Below, one piece after another: positions 1 through 8,106 of a stretch of 64,000 nucleotides of DNA; positions within the stretch are counted from its first letter, which is position 1; each line of letters starts with the position of its first letter. A program made the translations under genes and the position numbers. The notes under the pieces are model-generated. The model saw only the letters and a program-made list of their open reading frames with translations. It made no database searches and had not been told where the DNA came from. Source of the DNA: Clostridioides difficile_D (GTDB taxonomy: Bacteria; Bacillota; Clostridia; Peptostreptococcales; Peptostreptococcaceae); NCBI GenBank assembly GCA_945861085.1, contig OX244046.1:3782001-3846000 (forward strand). Reading direction: 5' to 3'.

Positions 1-85
1 TTAAAGTTATATTAAGTAAATTTGCTATATCAGATTGGTTAACATTATTTAGTTTTCTATACGCCTTTAATTTTTTAGTATTCAT
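1..85 (-). CDS. Xre/Cro-type HTH regulator, N-terminus only (cut by window edge)
   Basis: Twenty-eight codons of a minus-strand gene are visible, starting MNTKKLKAYRKLNNVNQSDI and continuing ANLLNIT. This is the first half of a lambda-repressor-like helix-turn-helix (helix, then NQSDIANLLN as the start of the HTH). An AGAGGTGATAAA ribosome site lies directly before the ATG. It is divergent from the next Xre gene, as in phage repressor/cro pairs. The rest lies off the left edge, so length and any C-terminal domain are unknown. Confidence 0.7.
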   Translation of the reverse strand, partial: MNTKKLKAYRKLNNVNQSDIANLLNITL

Positions 86-102
86 TTTATCACCTCTTTT
101 TT

Positions 103-160
103 AGTCAACTTTGTGTTAACTTTATATTTATATAATAGTCCACTTTTAGTTTACTGTCAA
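103..160. promoter_or_regulatory. Divergent regulator promoter with repeated operator half-sites
   Basis: On the minus strand there is a sigma-A promoter for the leftward regulator: TTGACA (155-160), a 17-base spacer and TATTAT (132-137). Three related ten-base direct repeats lie over and beside it: AGTCAACTTT (103-112), TGTTAACTTT (114-123) and AGTCCACTTT (137-146, inside the spacer). Repeats overlapping the promoter of a repressor gene suggest operator sites for one of the two Xre proteins. That assignment is an inference. Confidence 0.55.
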
Positions 161-276
161 CATAAAATTTATATTTTTTTAAGAAAAGTATTCTTTATGT
201 TATATATTTTATAAAAAGTATAACAAATAGTTTATAATAATCTATAATAAATGTGAATGGAAGGAGTAATATTATT

Positions 277-639
277 ATGGCTCTTAAAGATAGAATAAAA
301 GAAGAAAGACTTAAACTTAATTTGAATCAAGTTGAACTGGCAAAAATATTTAATGTAACAAAACAAACTGTAAGTAATTGGGAAAGTGGAAATAGAATAC
401 CAGATACTTTGATGCTAACTAAATTAGCTGATTTTTTCAATATATCTGTAGATTCTCTCTTAGGAAGACCCAGCCTTGATAAAAAATATAGTAATGATAA
501 ATTTATTGATGAGTTAGATAGCCCTGATGATATAAAAGAACTCATAAAAGTATTTATGAATTTAAATGAAGAATCAAAAGAAAAGATGCTGAAAATTGCA
601 CAAGTTTTTATAGATGAAGAAAAATCAAATAAAAAATAA
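277..639 (+). CDS. Xre-family HTH transcriptional regulator (120 aa)
   Basis: A phage-repressor-like DNA-binding protein. Residues 1-60 form a complete Xre HTH: LKDRIKEERLKLNLNQVELA, then a recognition helix near KQTVSNWESG, then PDTLMLTKLADFFNISVDSL. The C-terminal half is charged and helical, with no peptidase or metal motif, so it is not a LexA/CI-type self-cleaving repressor. The ATG at 277 is chosen because AAGGAG lies ten bases upstream. An in-frame GTG at 253 would put that ribosome site inside the gene. It is divergent from the left-edge regulator, so one is probably the lysogeny/maintenance repressor. It ends in a shared hairpin terminator. Confidence 0.85.
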   Translation: MALKDRIKEERLKLNLNQVELAKIFNVTKQTVSNWESGNRIPDTLMLTKLADFFNISVDSLLGRPSLDKKYSNDKFIDELDSPDDIKELIKVFMNLNEESKEKMLKIAQVFIDEEKSNKK

Positions 640-664
640 AAGAGAGAATTCAATCCTCTCTTTT
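638..664. terminator. Bidirectional rho-independent terminator between convergent small genes
   Basis: A perfect nine-base stem, AAAAGAGAG (638-646) with CTCTCTTTT (656-664), encloses a nine-base loop and is followed by a T-rich tract on the plus strand and A-rich sequence on the other side. The left arm starts within the stop codon of the upstream regulator. The stop of the convergent 40-codon gene lies in the loop. Confidence 0.75.
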
Positions 665-772
665 ATTTTTTTCTTTTACTAACCTCTTATACTCATCAAA
701 TTTATTTGCGTTAACATTTTTTAATTCTTTAAAAATTTTATTTAATTTCAAAATTATTTTCTTATCATCCAT
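650..772 (-). CDS. Small hypothetical protein (40 aa)
   Basis: A forty-codon reading frame starting MDDKKIILKLNKIFKELKNV and ending in KNKRED. The start is supported by an AGGGGATGG ribosome site about seven bases before the ATG. It is convergent with the Xre regulator and shares its terminator. The protein is lysine-rich, probably one or two amphipathic helices, with no signal peptide, membrane segment or cysteines. I do not recognise a family. Small charged proteins next to repressors are common in mobile elements, but no function can be assigned. The clean start and tidy fit to the terminator are the main grounds for calling it. Confidence 0.45.
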   Translation of the reverse strand: MDDKKIILKLNKIFKELKNVNANKFDEYKRLVKEKNKRED

Positions 773-1366
773 AAATATACCATCCCCTATAATATTTTAT
801 ATTTATTTAAAACTACATGTGCTTTATATCAATCAAAGTTTAAATATTTTTATTTCCTTTGGCTTTGCTCATTCAAGAACTTACGTTCGTTGGTTAAATT
901 TAAAAATTCCTTTTTTAAGTATCATTCAATAATAATTTACAATGCTTATTTTGTTAAAACAATACAAGACTTAATCTATAAATTTATTATATAAAGTTTT
1001 TGATACGTCTGCAACTTACTGCCTTACACTTTTTTTGCCTACTTTATTTTTGATTTTAAAAAATTTTAAATACTGCCAGACTCTACTAACCTCTAGTGGA
1101 TTAGTTAGAAGTTTTTGCTTTTGTTAAATTTTTATCTATTTTTCATTTTAATTTCAATTTTTTTTATTACATTTTAAGACAATCTTTTTTTGTTCACATT
1201 GAGCTTTTTATATTTATTTTTTTATTTTCTCTAGCTAGATAGAGTTATTTCTTACTTATATTTTAGCACAAATTTCCAACAAAAAACGTGCTACTCAAGC
1301 ACATTTATTACAAAAAACTACACAAACTATTAATTATAAAAATAATTAAAAGTGAGGTTAAATTAA
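773..1366. other. AT-rich non-coding stretch of the element
   Basis: No reading frame with a believable start was found. Visible structures are an imperfect hairpin around ACTAACC/GGATTAGT (about 1087-1108) and a short GTGCT/AGCAC stem-loop near 1288-1302. A GC-richer patch at about 860-895 reads on the minus strand as a fragment ending in NERKFLNEQSQRK followed by a stop, which may be a remnant of a lost gene. The last 20 bases carry the GTGAGG ribosome site of the next gene. Confidence 0.5.
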
Positions 1367-1594
1367 ATGTTAAGAAAATTAAGAAAACACAAAGGAATGA
1401 CACAATTAGAGTTAGCCGAAAAATTAGGTTGGAATAGGAGTCAAATTTCAAGATTGGAAAATGGTAAATATAAAGACATAACAATATCCACAATAGTAGA
1501 CTTATCTATTGCATTAGAAGAGGATTTTTTATATCTATGTGACCTTTATGGCAAAGAAGAAATAGCGAAAAGAAATAAGAAAAACTTATGTTAG
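1367..1594 (+). CDS. Small Xre-family HTH protein (75 aa)
   Basis: A single-domain helix-turn-helix protein. It has LRKHKGMTQLELAEKLGWNR, the recognition helix SQISRLENG, and a third/fourth helix ending in ALEEDFLYLCDLYG. The whole protein is essentially the HTH plus a short basic tail, so it probably acts as a dimeric repressor or as an antitoxin-like regulator. No toxin partner is visible beside it. A GTGAGG ribosome site lies ten bases upstream. It is isolated between a long AT-rich stretch and a strong hairpin terminator, and belongs to the mobile element. Target genes are unknown. Confidence 0.8.
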   Translation: MLRKLRKHKGMTQLELAEKLGWNRSQISRLENGKYKDITISTIVDLSIALEEDFLYLCDLYGKEEIAKRNKKNLC

Positions 1595-1632
1595 TTAAAA
1601 ATACAATGAATAATTCAATTTTATAAAATAAA

Positions 1633-1661
1633 AAATAGACTAGCTAAATACTAGTCTATTT
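1633..1661. terminator. Bidirectional rho-independent terminator
   Basis: A perfect eleven-base stem, AAATAGACTAG with CTAGTCTATTT, with a seven-base loop and A/T tracts on both sides. It sits between the small Xre gene (plus) and the convergent surface-protein gene (minus) and can serve both. Confidence 0.85.
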
Positions 1662-1704
1662 CTATATTGTTTTTTAAAGTTATAATAATATTATAACTAT
1701 TAGC

Positions 1705-3258
1705 TTACTTAATTATTTCAAAAGAATTTATAACATATTCAACAGTATAATCTATCATTTTTACAATTTCATTTAACATAGCTTTATCATTCAAAGCATC
1801 TTCAGATGGGTCCCCACCTAAATCACAACAGAATACTTTATCTTTAGATGCCCCAAGATAAGCATATCCATTTAGCCTAAAGCTTTCTTCATCGTAATCA
1901 TTTTTATCAAATGTTTCTATATATAAAACTGAATCATAACATTTTCCATTTTTATAATAATCAAAACTTATTACTCCTTCTTTAGACTCATTAATTTTGT
2001 ATTTTCCTTCCCAGTTTTGAGGAATTCGTAGGCTAAATCCATACTTACTATTTTTGTAAATTGTATCTGAATTGTTGAAACTATATAATTTTTCAAAAGG
2101 TGTACCACCCGAAAATCCACCATTTATATCATTGTAAGTATAAAACCAAAGTTTATTTTTATTTTCTAATTTTATAAGGTGTTGTAAGTCTCCATCTGGA
2201 TAATGAACATTAATTTTAACACTCTTATCTTTTTCATCTATTGATATTATATCGTAACTATTTCCATCAATTGTATTATTAGTTATACCAAAATTTGAAT
2301 CCACATAAGAATCTTTATCATACCAAACCCCTAAAATATCTCTTAATAAAGCATTTGTTATATTTAAGCATTCTTGAAGTGCATTTGAATCTACAGTTCC
2401 TATTGATGTTATCTTAGTTGCATCTTTTAAAATTTCTTTATTACTACCTAAATTAACTAACACAATAGGAGTATTTTTAGACATTGTAGAACCAACAAGT
2501 GCATATACTAAATCTGTTCCACTTGCTATATAAAACTCTTTTGCTCCACTATAGAACTTATTTATTATCTTCTTATTAGTATCATATCTATCTACTCCAC
2601 CCAATCGAATTGAATTGGTATCATTTACTAAACTATCACTCATTGATGAAGTTCCACCTATTGCATAACTTTCTATTCCAGTAGTATTAAATGGTACACT
2701 TTTACCATCAGTTAATACTATAGGTGCTTTGTCTCTAACAGATATAGAAGCAATACTCATAGCATCCGGTTCACCTTTGAAAGCATTAGTTAATATGACT
2801 TTATTTACTTTATTAATAGAATTTATTTCTTTTGCCACATTATAACTTGTCTTAATTCTATCACTACCTTGAAGCCTTTTAGTCTCTATTCCTTTATCCT
2901 TTAGAAAAGTTTCTGTTGCTTTATCAATAGAACTTTCTCCACCAATTATGTACACTTTGTTAGCTTTCTCTACTCTTTTAAGAGTTACATTAGGTATATT
3001 ATTTTTCTTAGTTAAAAGAATTGGTGCATTTGTCGCTCCTGCAAGCCCACTCGCACTTAATCCATCAGCCATTGTACTGTCTGCATTTATAAGTATTGCA
3101 GTAGTATAACTTTGTTTGTCAGCTATGATACCAGCAGTTTCGTATTTATCTGCTCCTTGAATCTTATCAATTTTATCAAGTGCATTAGCTGATATAGGAA
3201 AACCAGCAACAAACATTGACATGGCTAACCCTAGCGATAATAGTTTCTTTGATTTCAC
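1705..3258 (-). CDS. Secreted CWB2-repeat cell wall protein (Cwp family, 517 aa)
   Basis: A surface protein of the C. difficile Cwp type. Residues 1-26 are a signal peptide ending in ISANA. Residues about 33-305 contain three CWB2 (PF04122-type) repeats, shown by IQGADKYETA, LQGSDRIKTS and LGGVDRYDT at repeat starts and YIIGG/YAIGG at their ends. These modules normally bind the anionic wall polymer PSII. The C-terminal 210 residues (from about LLRDILGVWYD) are unlike the known enzymatic or repeat effector domains I can recall. They include a KYGFSLRIPQNWEG stretch like DUF-type lipid/wall-associated beta domains. The start is a GTG with GGGGGAGA seven bases before it. It sits between the element's regulators and integrase, so it is probably cargo that changes the host surface. 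It ends in the shared hairpin. Confidence 0.85.
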   Translation of the reverse strand: MKSKKLLSLGLAMSMFVAGFPISANALDKIDKIQGADKYETAGIIADKQSYTTAILINADSTMADGLSASGLAGATNAPILLTKKNNIPNVTLKRVEKANKVYIIGGESSIDKATETFLKDKGIETKRLQGSDRIKTSYNVAKEINSINKVNKVILTNAFKGEPDAMSIASISVRDKAPIVLTDGKSVPFNTTGIESYAIGGTSSMSDSLVNDTNSIRLGGVDRYDTNKKIINKFYSGAKEFYIASGTDLVYALVGSTMSKNTPIVLVNLGSNKEILKDATKITSIGTVDSNALQECLNITNALLRDILGVWYDKDSYVDSNFGITNNTIDGNSYDIISIDEKDKSVKINVHYPDGDLQHLIKLENKNKLWFYTYNDINGGFSGGTPFEKLYSFNNSDTIYKNSKYGFSLRIPQNWEGKYKINESKEGVISFDYYKNGKCYDSVLYIETFDKNDYDEESFRLNGYAYLGASKDKVFCCDLGGDPSEDALNDKAMLNEIVKMIDYTVEYVINSFEIIK

Positions 3259-3491
3259 AATATCTCCCCCTTTTTCATATCACTCAATTAAATTGTATAA
3301 CAAAAATATATTATATGTTGTCGAAAGCACAAACTATTTCTACTCAATTAACGACATTAAATAACATTTGAATAAATCATTTTTTTATAATCTTATTCTC
3401 TATAATTTAAAAATTGTATCAATTATAATTTATGTTATTATTTTCCATATGCCTGTTTTTAATATATATTTTTTAGAATATATTTAATTGA

Positions 3492-3520
3492 TATAATATA
3501 GTTAGAGCATTTAGCTCTAA
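3492..3520 (+). promoter_or_regulatory. Integrase -10 element and adjacent hairpin
   Basis: A TATAAT at 3492-3497 is followed by a seven-base stem-loop, TTAGAGC (3502-3508) with GCTCTAA (3514-3520), upstream of the integrase ribosome site. The hairpin would lie at the start of the transcript or over the start point, so an operator role is possible. No convincing -35 was seen. Confidence 0.4.
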
Positions 3521-3548
3521 TTATTTAATTTTGAGAGGAGAAATTTTC

Positions 3549-4679
3549 ATGAAAGGTGGAGTAAGAAAACGTGGTGAAAAATGGTATTACTACTTTGACT
3601 TAGGTACTGTTAATGGTAAAAGAAAAAAGATAGAAAGAGTTGGTGGCAAAACTAAAAAAGAAGCTGAAAAAGCTTTAAGAGATGCAATAAATGAATTTGA
3701 TAATGCTGGTGTTGTTTTTGATGAAAGTAACATAAGTTTATCAGACTACTTAGACTTTTGGTATAAAGAGTATGTAATGCTAAATTGTAAATATAATACA
3801 CAACAATATTATAAACAAACAATTGAAAATCATATAAAGCCTAAGCTTGGTATTTATAAATTAAAAACGATAACTCCAACAATTTTGCAAAAATTTATAA
3901 ATACTAAATATAGAGATGGGTTTAGTAAAAACTCAATTAATAATTTTTATACTGTACTAAGTACTTCTTTAAAATCTGCTGTCTATCCATATAAATATAT
4001 AAAAGAAAACCCTATGCAGTATGTTAAAATACCGAAAATGAAACAAATAAAAGAAAAGGAAAATTTAAAAATAATAAGTATAGAAGACTACAATAAAATA
4101 TTAAATAGATTTCCTAAAGAATCTAATTTTTATATCCCTTTACAAATCGGATTTTATACTGGTATGAGAGTTGGAGAAGTTACAGCACTAAGATGGGATG
4201 ATATAGACTTAGAGAATAAAATTATAAATGTTAGGTATACTCTAATAGATAAAGGAAAAGGGCAATTTGAACTTGGCACTCCAAAAACTGCAAGTTCTCA
4301 AAGAATTATACATATTGGTGATAAATTAGTTAAGATACTAAAGGAACGCAAAAAATTTAACAAAGAAATGAAATTAAAATTAGGAGAATGGTATATTGAT
4401 TCAAATTGGGTATGTACTAAAGATAACGGGGAACATATAACAGCTAATAGTATAAAATATTTAAGTAGAGTTATAAATTATGAACTTGAAATAGATTTTA
4501 ATTTTCATAGTTTAAGACATACACATGCTACAATGTTATTAGAAAATGGTGCTAATATAAAAGATATACAAAAACGACTTGGGCACAATAGAATATCAAC
4601 TACAATGGACACTTATTCACATGTAACTGATAAAATGAAAAATGAGACTGTAGAGATTTTTGATAATATTGTAGATTAA
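3549..4679 (+). CDS. int: Tyrosine recombinase/integrase (376 aa)
   Basis: Phage/ICE-type integrase. The N-terminal 50 residues form the basic arm-binding domain (KRGEKWYYYFDLGTVNGKRK). Next comes a SAM-like core-binding domain (SLSDYLDFWYKEYV to about PMQYVKIPKM). The C-terminal catalytic domain has the active-site arginine in TGMRVGEVTALRW, the H-x-x-R box HSLRHTHATMLLENG, and the nucleophile tyrosine in LGHNRISTTMDTYSH. All expected catalytic residues are present, so the enzyme looks functional. The ATG at 3549 is preferred over an upstream TTG because GAGAGGAG lies eight bases before it. It directs outward to the rlmD junction, where its DNA substrate probably lies. Confidence 0.93.
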   Translation: MKGGVRKRGEKWYYYFDLGTVNGKRKKIERVGGKTKKEAEKALRDAINEFDNAGVVFDESNISLSDYLDFWYKEYVMLNCKYNTQQYYKQTIENHIKPKLGIYKLKTITPTILQKFINTKYRDGFSKNSINNFYTVLSTSLKSAVYPYKYIKENPMQYVKIPKMKQIKEKENLKIISIEDYNKILNRFPKESNFYIPLQIGFYTGMRVGEVTALRWDDIDLENKIINVRYTLIDKGKGQFELGTPKTASSQRIIHIGDKLVKILKERKKFNKEMKLKLGEWYIDSNWVCTKDNGEHITANSIKYLSRVINYELEIDFNFHSLRHTHATMLLENGANIKDIQKRLGHNRISTTMDTYSHVTDKMKNETVEIFDNIVD

Positions 4680-4680
4680 A

Positions 4681-4722
4681 TTTGCCACCGAAAACGCCTT
4701 ACGGTGGCAAATCGGTGGCAAA
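4681..4722. repeat. Triple repeat forming alternative hairpins next to int (possible integrase arm sites)
   Basis: Directly after the integrase stop there is TTTGCCACCG (4681-4690), its perfect inverse CGGTGGCAAA (4702-4711), and a second direct copy of CGGTGGCAAA (4713-4722). The first arm can pair with either of the two others, giving two mutually exclusive ten-base stems. The position between integrase and rlmD fits arm-type integrase-binding repeats in an attachment region, or a terminator for int (weak, since no T-tract follows). The role is inferred. Confidence 0.6.
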
Positions 4723-4761
4723 TACAATACATTATCAATATATTAATCTATATAAACGTTG

Positions 4762-6120
4762 CTATTGCTTGATTATCTTAGCTACAGTTTCCACATGTGT
4801 AGAATGAGGGAACATATCTACAGGCTGTGCCTCAACACATTTAAATCCGTGCACATTTAGATAGTCTAAATCCCTTGCTAAAGTAGAAGGATTACAAGAA
4901 ACATAAACAATTCTTTCTGGATTCATTGAAACAATAGTTTCTAATACCTTTTCGTCACATCCCTTTCTAGGTGGGTCTACAACCACTACATTGGCAGTCT
5001 TACCCTCACTATACATCCTAGGAACAACTTCTTCTGCCTTACCAACATAGAATTCAGCATTATGTATATTGTTTAATTTAGCATTTATCTTAGCATCTTT
5101 TATGGCATCCTCTATAATTTCTATTCCATAAACTTGTCTAGCCTTTTGTGCCAAAAATAAAGATATTGTACCTATACCACAGTAAATATCAAAAACAGTA
5201 TCAGTATCCTTTAAATTTGCATATTCAAGAGCTTTATCATATAATACTTTAGTTTGGACAGGATTTACTTGGAAAAACGATAATGGTGAAATCTCAAATA
5301 CTAAATCGCCTATATAATCATTTATTTTGCCATCTCCATAGACAACTATATTTTCGCTTCCTAGAATAGCATTCGTATCTTTTTGATTTACATTTACAAC
5401 CAAAGTCTTAAAACCAGGTATATTTTCTTTAAGCACTGAAGCCAATTCTTTAAGATATGGAAGTTTATTTCCATTAGCTACTAGTACTACCATTACTTCT
5501 TTGGTTGTAAAACCTATTTTTGTTACCAAATGTCTAATTAACCCTGTATGAGTCTTTTCATCATATATACTTACTTTATAAGCTCTTATATATGTTTTTA
5601 TTATCTTAACGATTTTATCATTTATCTCATGTTGTATTACACATTTTTCTGTTGATATTACATCATGAGTCTTCTTTTTATAAAAACCAATAATTGGAAC
5701 TCCATTGTTCTTTTGTATTGGAAATTGAGCTTTATTTCTATATCTATATGGATTCTCCATTCCTATAGTATCATGAACTTCTACATCCTCTAACTTTCCT
5801 ATTCTTGTAAGTACTTGCTTAACTTCATTCGTTTTCATTTCAAGTTGCTTATTATAATCTAAATCTTGTATCTGACACCCTCCACAATCTCTAAGATTGT
5901 CACTACATACTCTTTTCACTCTGAATGGAGACTTTTCTATTATCTCAACAATATCTCCTACAGCATAATTTTTCTTTACTTTATTAATCCTAACTTTAAC
6001 TTTATCTTGTATTAATCCGCCCTCTACAAAAACTGTAATACCATTGTACTTTCCTACTCCTACTCCGCCTTGCCCAATGTCTACTATATCTACAATATAC
6101 ACCTCGTTTTTCGAAAGCAT
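4762..6120 (-). CDS. rlmD: 23S rRNA (uracil-5-)-methyltransferase RlmD/RumA family (452 aa)
   Basis: Adds a methyl group from SAM to C5 of specific uridines in 23S rRNA. The N-terminal 60 residues are a TRAM RNA-binding domain. A cysteine cluster follows (VCSDNLRDCGGCQIQD), expected to hold a [4Fe-4S] cluster. The SAM site is DTVFDIYCGIGTISLFLA, the NPPY-like motif is VVVDPPRKGCD, and the nucleophile cysteine is in VSCNPSTLARDL. Gram-positive homologues (RlmCD) can modify two sites, so which uridines are targeted is not predictable here. Its 3' end borders the integrated element and is the likely attachment target. GGAGGGTGA precedes the ATG. Confidence 0.93.
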   Translation of the reverse strand: MLSKNEVYIVDIVDIGQGGVGVGKYNGITVFVEGGLIQDKVKVRINKVKKNYAVGDIVEIIEKSPFRVKRVCSDNLRDCGGCQIQDLDYNKQLEMKTNEVKQVLTRIGKLEDVEVHDTIGMENPYRYRNKAQFPIQKNNGVPIIGFYKKKTHDVISTEKCVIQHEINDKIVKIIKTYIRAYKVSIYDEKTHTGLIRHLVTKIGFTTKEVMVVLVANGNKLPYLKELASVLKENIPGFKTLVVNVNQKDTNAILGSENIVVYGDGKINDYIGDLVFEISPLSFFQVNPVQTKVLYDKALEYANLKDTDTVFDIYCGIGTISLFLAQKARQVYGIEIIEDAIKDAKINAKLNNIHNAEFYVGKAEEVVPRMYSEGKTANVVVVDPPRKGCDEKVLETIVSMNPERIVYVSCNPSTLARDLDYLNVHGFKCVEAQPVDMFPHSTHVETVAKIIKQ

Positions 6121-6242
6121 AAATCACCCTCCAATCAATCTATTATATTTAAATCTTTACAAACTCTTTTCTTTAAATTTATATTAAAATATTGCTATTA
6201 ATTAAACTATATTTTTTACTAAGCTACAATATTTTATTTTAC

Positions 6243-6271
6243 CAAAAAAAAAGGAGCTTATAAAGCCCCTT
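6243..6271 (-). terminator. Rho-independent terminator of pfkA-pyk
   Basis: On the minus strand AAGGGGCTT pairs with AAGCTCCTT (one G-U pair) around a three-base loop and is followed by an uninterrupted run of nine T. It lies just after the pyk stop and ends the glycolytic pair before rlmD. Confidence 0.85.
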
Positions 6272-6294
6272 GGTAAATAAATTTATTATTTTTC

Positions 6295-8055
6295 TTATAA
6301 AACTCTAGTTGAACCTCTATATACCACACCTCTTGATGCATCCACAGTTACAACTTCTCCATCTTTTACTAGATTTGTTATATTAGTTGCAGACACAATA
6401 ACTGGTATATCTAAATTTATACCTACAATAGCTGTATGTGATGTCATTCCACCATTTTCAGTTACTACAGCTCCTGCTTTCTCTATATAATTGTTCATTT
6501 CAGCGTCAGTAGCAGTAGAAACCAGTATGTCTCCTTCATTAAAGTCTACACAAGTATCTCCATTCTTTATTACACGAACTTTACCTTCTACTGTTTGAGT
6601 ACCTACACCTATACCTTGCACGATTTCTTCGCTTATTACATGAACCTTTATTAAGTTAGTAGTTCCGCTTACTCCTACTGGTACTCCAGCAGTTATAACT
6701 ACCAATTCTCCATTATCTATATAATCTGCTTGTCTAGCTGCTTCAATCGCTTTTTCTATAACTTCATCTGTATTTCCTGCAACAGAAGATTTAACTGGGT
6801 AAACCCCCCATGTAAGAGCTAGTTTATTCATAGTCTTTTCATTATTTGTAGTAGCTATTATTGGAGATTTTGGTCTAAACTTAGATACCATTCTGGCAGT
6901 GTATCCTGAAGAAGTAGATGTTATTATAGCTGATGCATTTAAATCCACTGCTGTTGTACAAGTTGCATGACTTATTGCATCTGTTACTGTAACATTATTA
7001 GTACCATGTTCCTTTAATAATCTGTCATAGTCTAAAGTCTCTTCTGTTCTTTTTGCTATTGTAGCCATCATTTTTACTGCCTCTACAGGATATTTTCCAG
7101 CAGCAGTTTCTCCAGACAACATTATTGCATCTGTTCCATCATATATAGCATTGGCAACATCTGTAACTTCTGCTCTTGTCGGTCTTGGATTTCTTATCAT
7201 AGAGTCAAGCATTTGAGTGGCAGTTACAACTGGCTTTGCTAATTCATTACATTTTTTTATCATCATTTTTTGAACTATTGGCATCTCTTCAGTTGGTATC
7301 TCAACACCTAAGTCACCTCTAGCTACCATTATACCATCAGAAACTTTTAATATTTCGTCTAGGTTCTCTACACCTTCTTGGTTTTCTATTTTAGATATTA
7401 TTTGTATATCAGTTGCATTATTGTTCTCTAATACTTCTCTTATTGCTAGTACATCAGATGCCTTTCTTACAAAAGAAGCAGCTATATAATCTATTCCTTG
7501 ACTTATTCCAAACTCTATATCACTTATATCTTTAGGAGTTATTGCTGGTAAATTTATTTTAACACCAGGTACATTTACTCCTTTGTGATTTTTGACTACT
7601 CCTGAATTTTCAACAATACAAACTATATCTTCTCCATTTATTTCTTTTACTCTTAGACCAACTAAGCCATCATCTATTAGTATAGAATCTCCTGCTTTAA
7701 CGTCTTCAGCAAGACCTTTATAGCTTACTGTACACATTTCTTTAGTTCCTATAATATCTTTCATAGTTATAGTGAACTTTTGTCCTTCTTCTAAAAATAC
7801 CTCTGGGTCTTCAAAATTACCTGTTCTAATTTCTGGACCTTTAGTGTCTAATAATATAGCAACTGGCTTATTTAATTTTTCTCTAACTTTCTTTGCCATA
7901 TCTATTCTTTCCTTATGTTCTTCATGTGAACCATGAGAAAAGTTAAATCTACACACATTTAGACCATTTTGCATAAGTTGAGTTAAAACTTCCTCGCTTT
8001 GTGATGCTGGACCTAGTGTACAAACAATTTTTGTCTTCTTTACATTATTTAACAT
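6295..8055 (-). CDS. pyk: Pyruvate kinase with C-terminal PEP-utiliser-like domain (586 aa)
   Basis: Converts phosphoenolpyruvate and ADP to pyruvate and ATP, the last step of glycolysis. The TIM barrel begins TKIVCTLGPAS and holds the substrate motif ISKIENQEGV and the family signature MVARGDLGVEIP. The allosteric domain covers about residues 350-475. As in Bacillus/Geobacillus enzymes there is an extra domain of about 110 residues resembling the swivelling PEP-synthase domain, with GGMTSHTAIVG still carrying its histidine. It lies 51 bases after pfkA, with AGGAG at its own start, so the two are surely one operon. The strong terminator follows. Confidence 0.97.
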   Translation of the reverse strand: MLNNVKKTKIVCTLGPASQSEEVLTQLMQNGLNVCRFNFSHGSHEEHKERIDMAKKVREKLNKPVAILLDTKGPEIRTGNFEDPEVFLEEGQKFTITMKDIIGTKEMCTVSYKGLAEDVKAGDSILIDDGLVGLRVKEINGEDIVCIVENSGVVKNHKGVNVPGVKINLPAITPKDISDIEFGISQGIDYIAASFVRKASDVLAIREVLENNNATDIQIISKIENQEGVENLDEILKVSDGIMVARGDLGVEIPTEEMPIVQKMMIKKCNELAKPVVTATQMLDSMIRNPRPTRAEVTDVANAIYDGTDAIMLSGETAAGKYPVEAVKMMATIAKRTEETLDYDRLLKEHGTNNVTVTDAISHATCTTAVDLNASAIITSTSSGYTARMVSKFRPKSPIIATTNNEKTMNKLALTWGVYPVKSSVAGNTDEVIEKAIEAARQADYIDNGELVVITAGVPVGVSGTTNLIKVHVISEEIVQGIGVGTQTVEGKVRVIKNGDTCVDFNEGDILVSTATDAEMNNYIEKAGAVVTENGGMTSHTAIVGINLDIPVIVSATNITNLVKDGEVVTVDASRGVVYRGSTRVL

Positions 8056-8106
8056 ATTTGCTCCTCCTGAGATATTATTCCACAGATTTATTTTTAATAC
8101 TAAAAC

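Larger units (their letters stand above)
1..4761. mobile_element. Integrase-proximal end of an integrated element (partial)
   Basis: This is the right-hand part of a prophage or integrative element whose left end is outside the window. It contains divergent Xre regulators, a tiny gene, a second Xre protein, a CWB2 surface protein and a tyrosine integrase pointing outward. The core gene rlmD begins immediately beyond the integrase. An integrase next to the 3' end of a housekeeping gene is the usual arrangement at an attachment site. No structural, replication or conjugation genes are visible here, so phage and ICE cannot be told apart. The exact attachment core cannot be fixed without the other end. 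Confidence 0.7.

Noticed and set aside
860..900. Gene remnant ending NERKFLNEQSQRK
   Set aside because: Only about 20 codons are open, with no start. It could be a repeat or chance, so it is only mentioned within the spacer entry.
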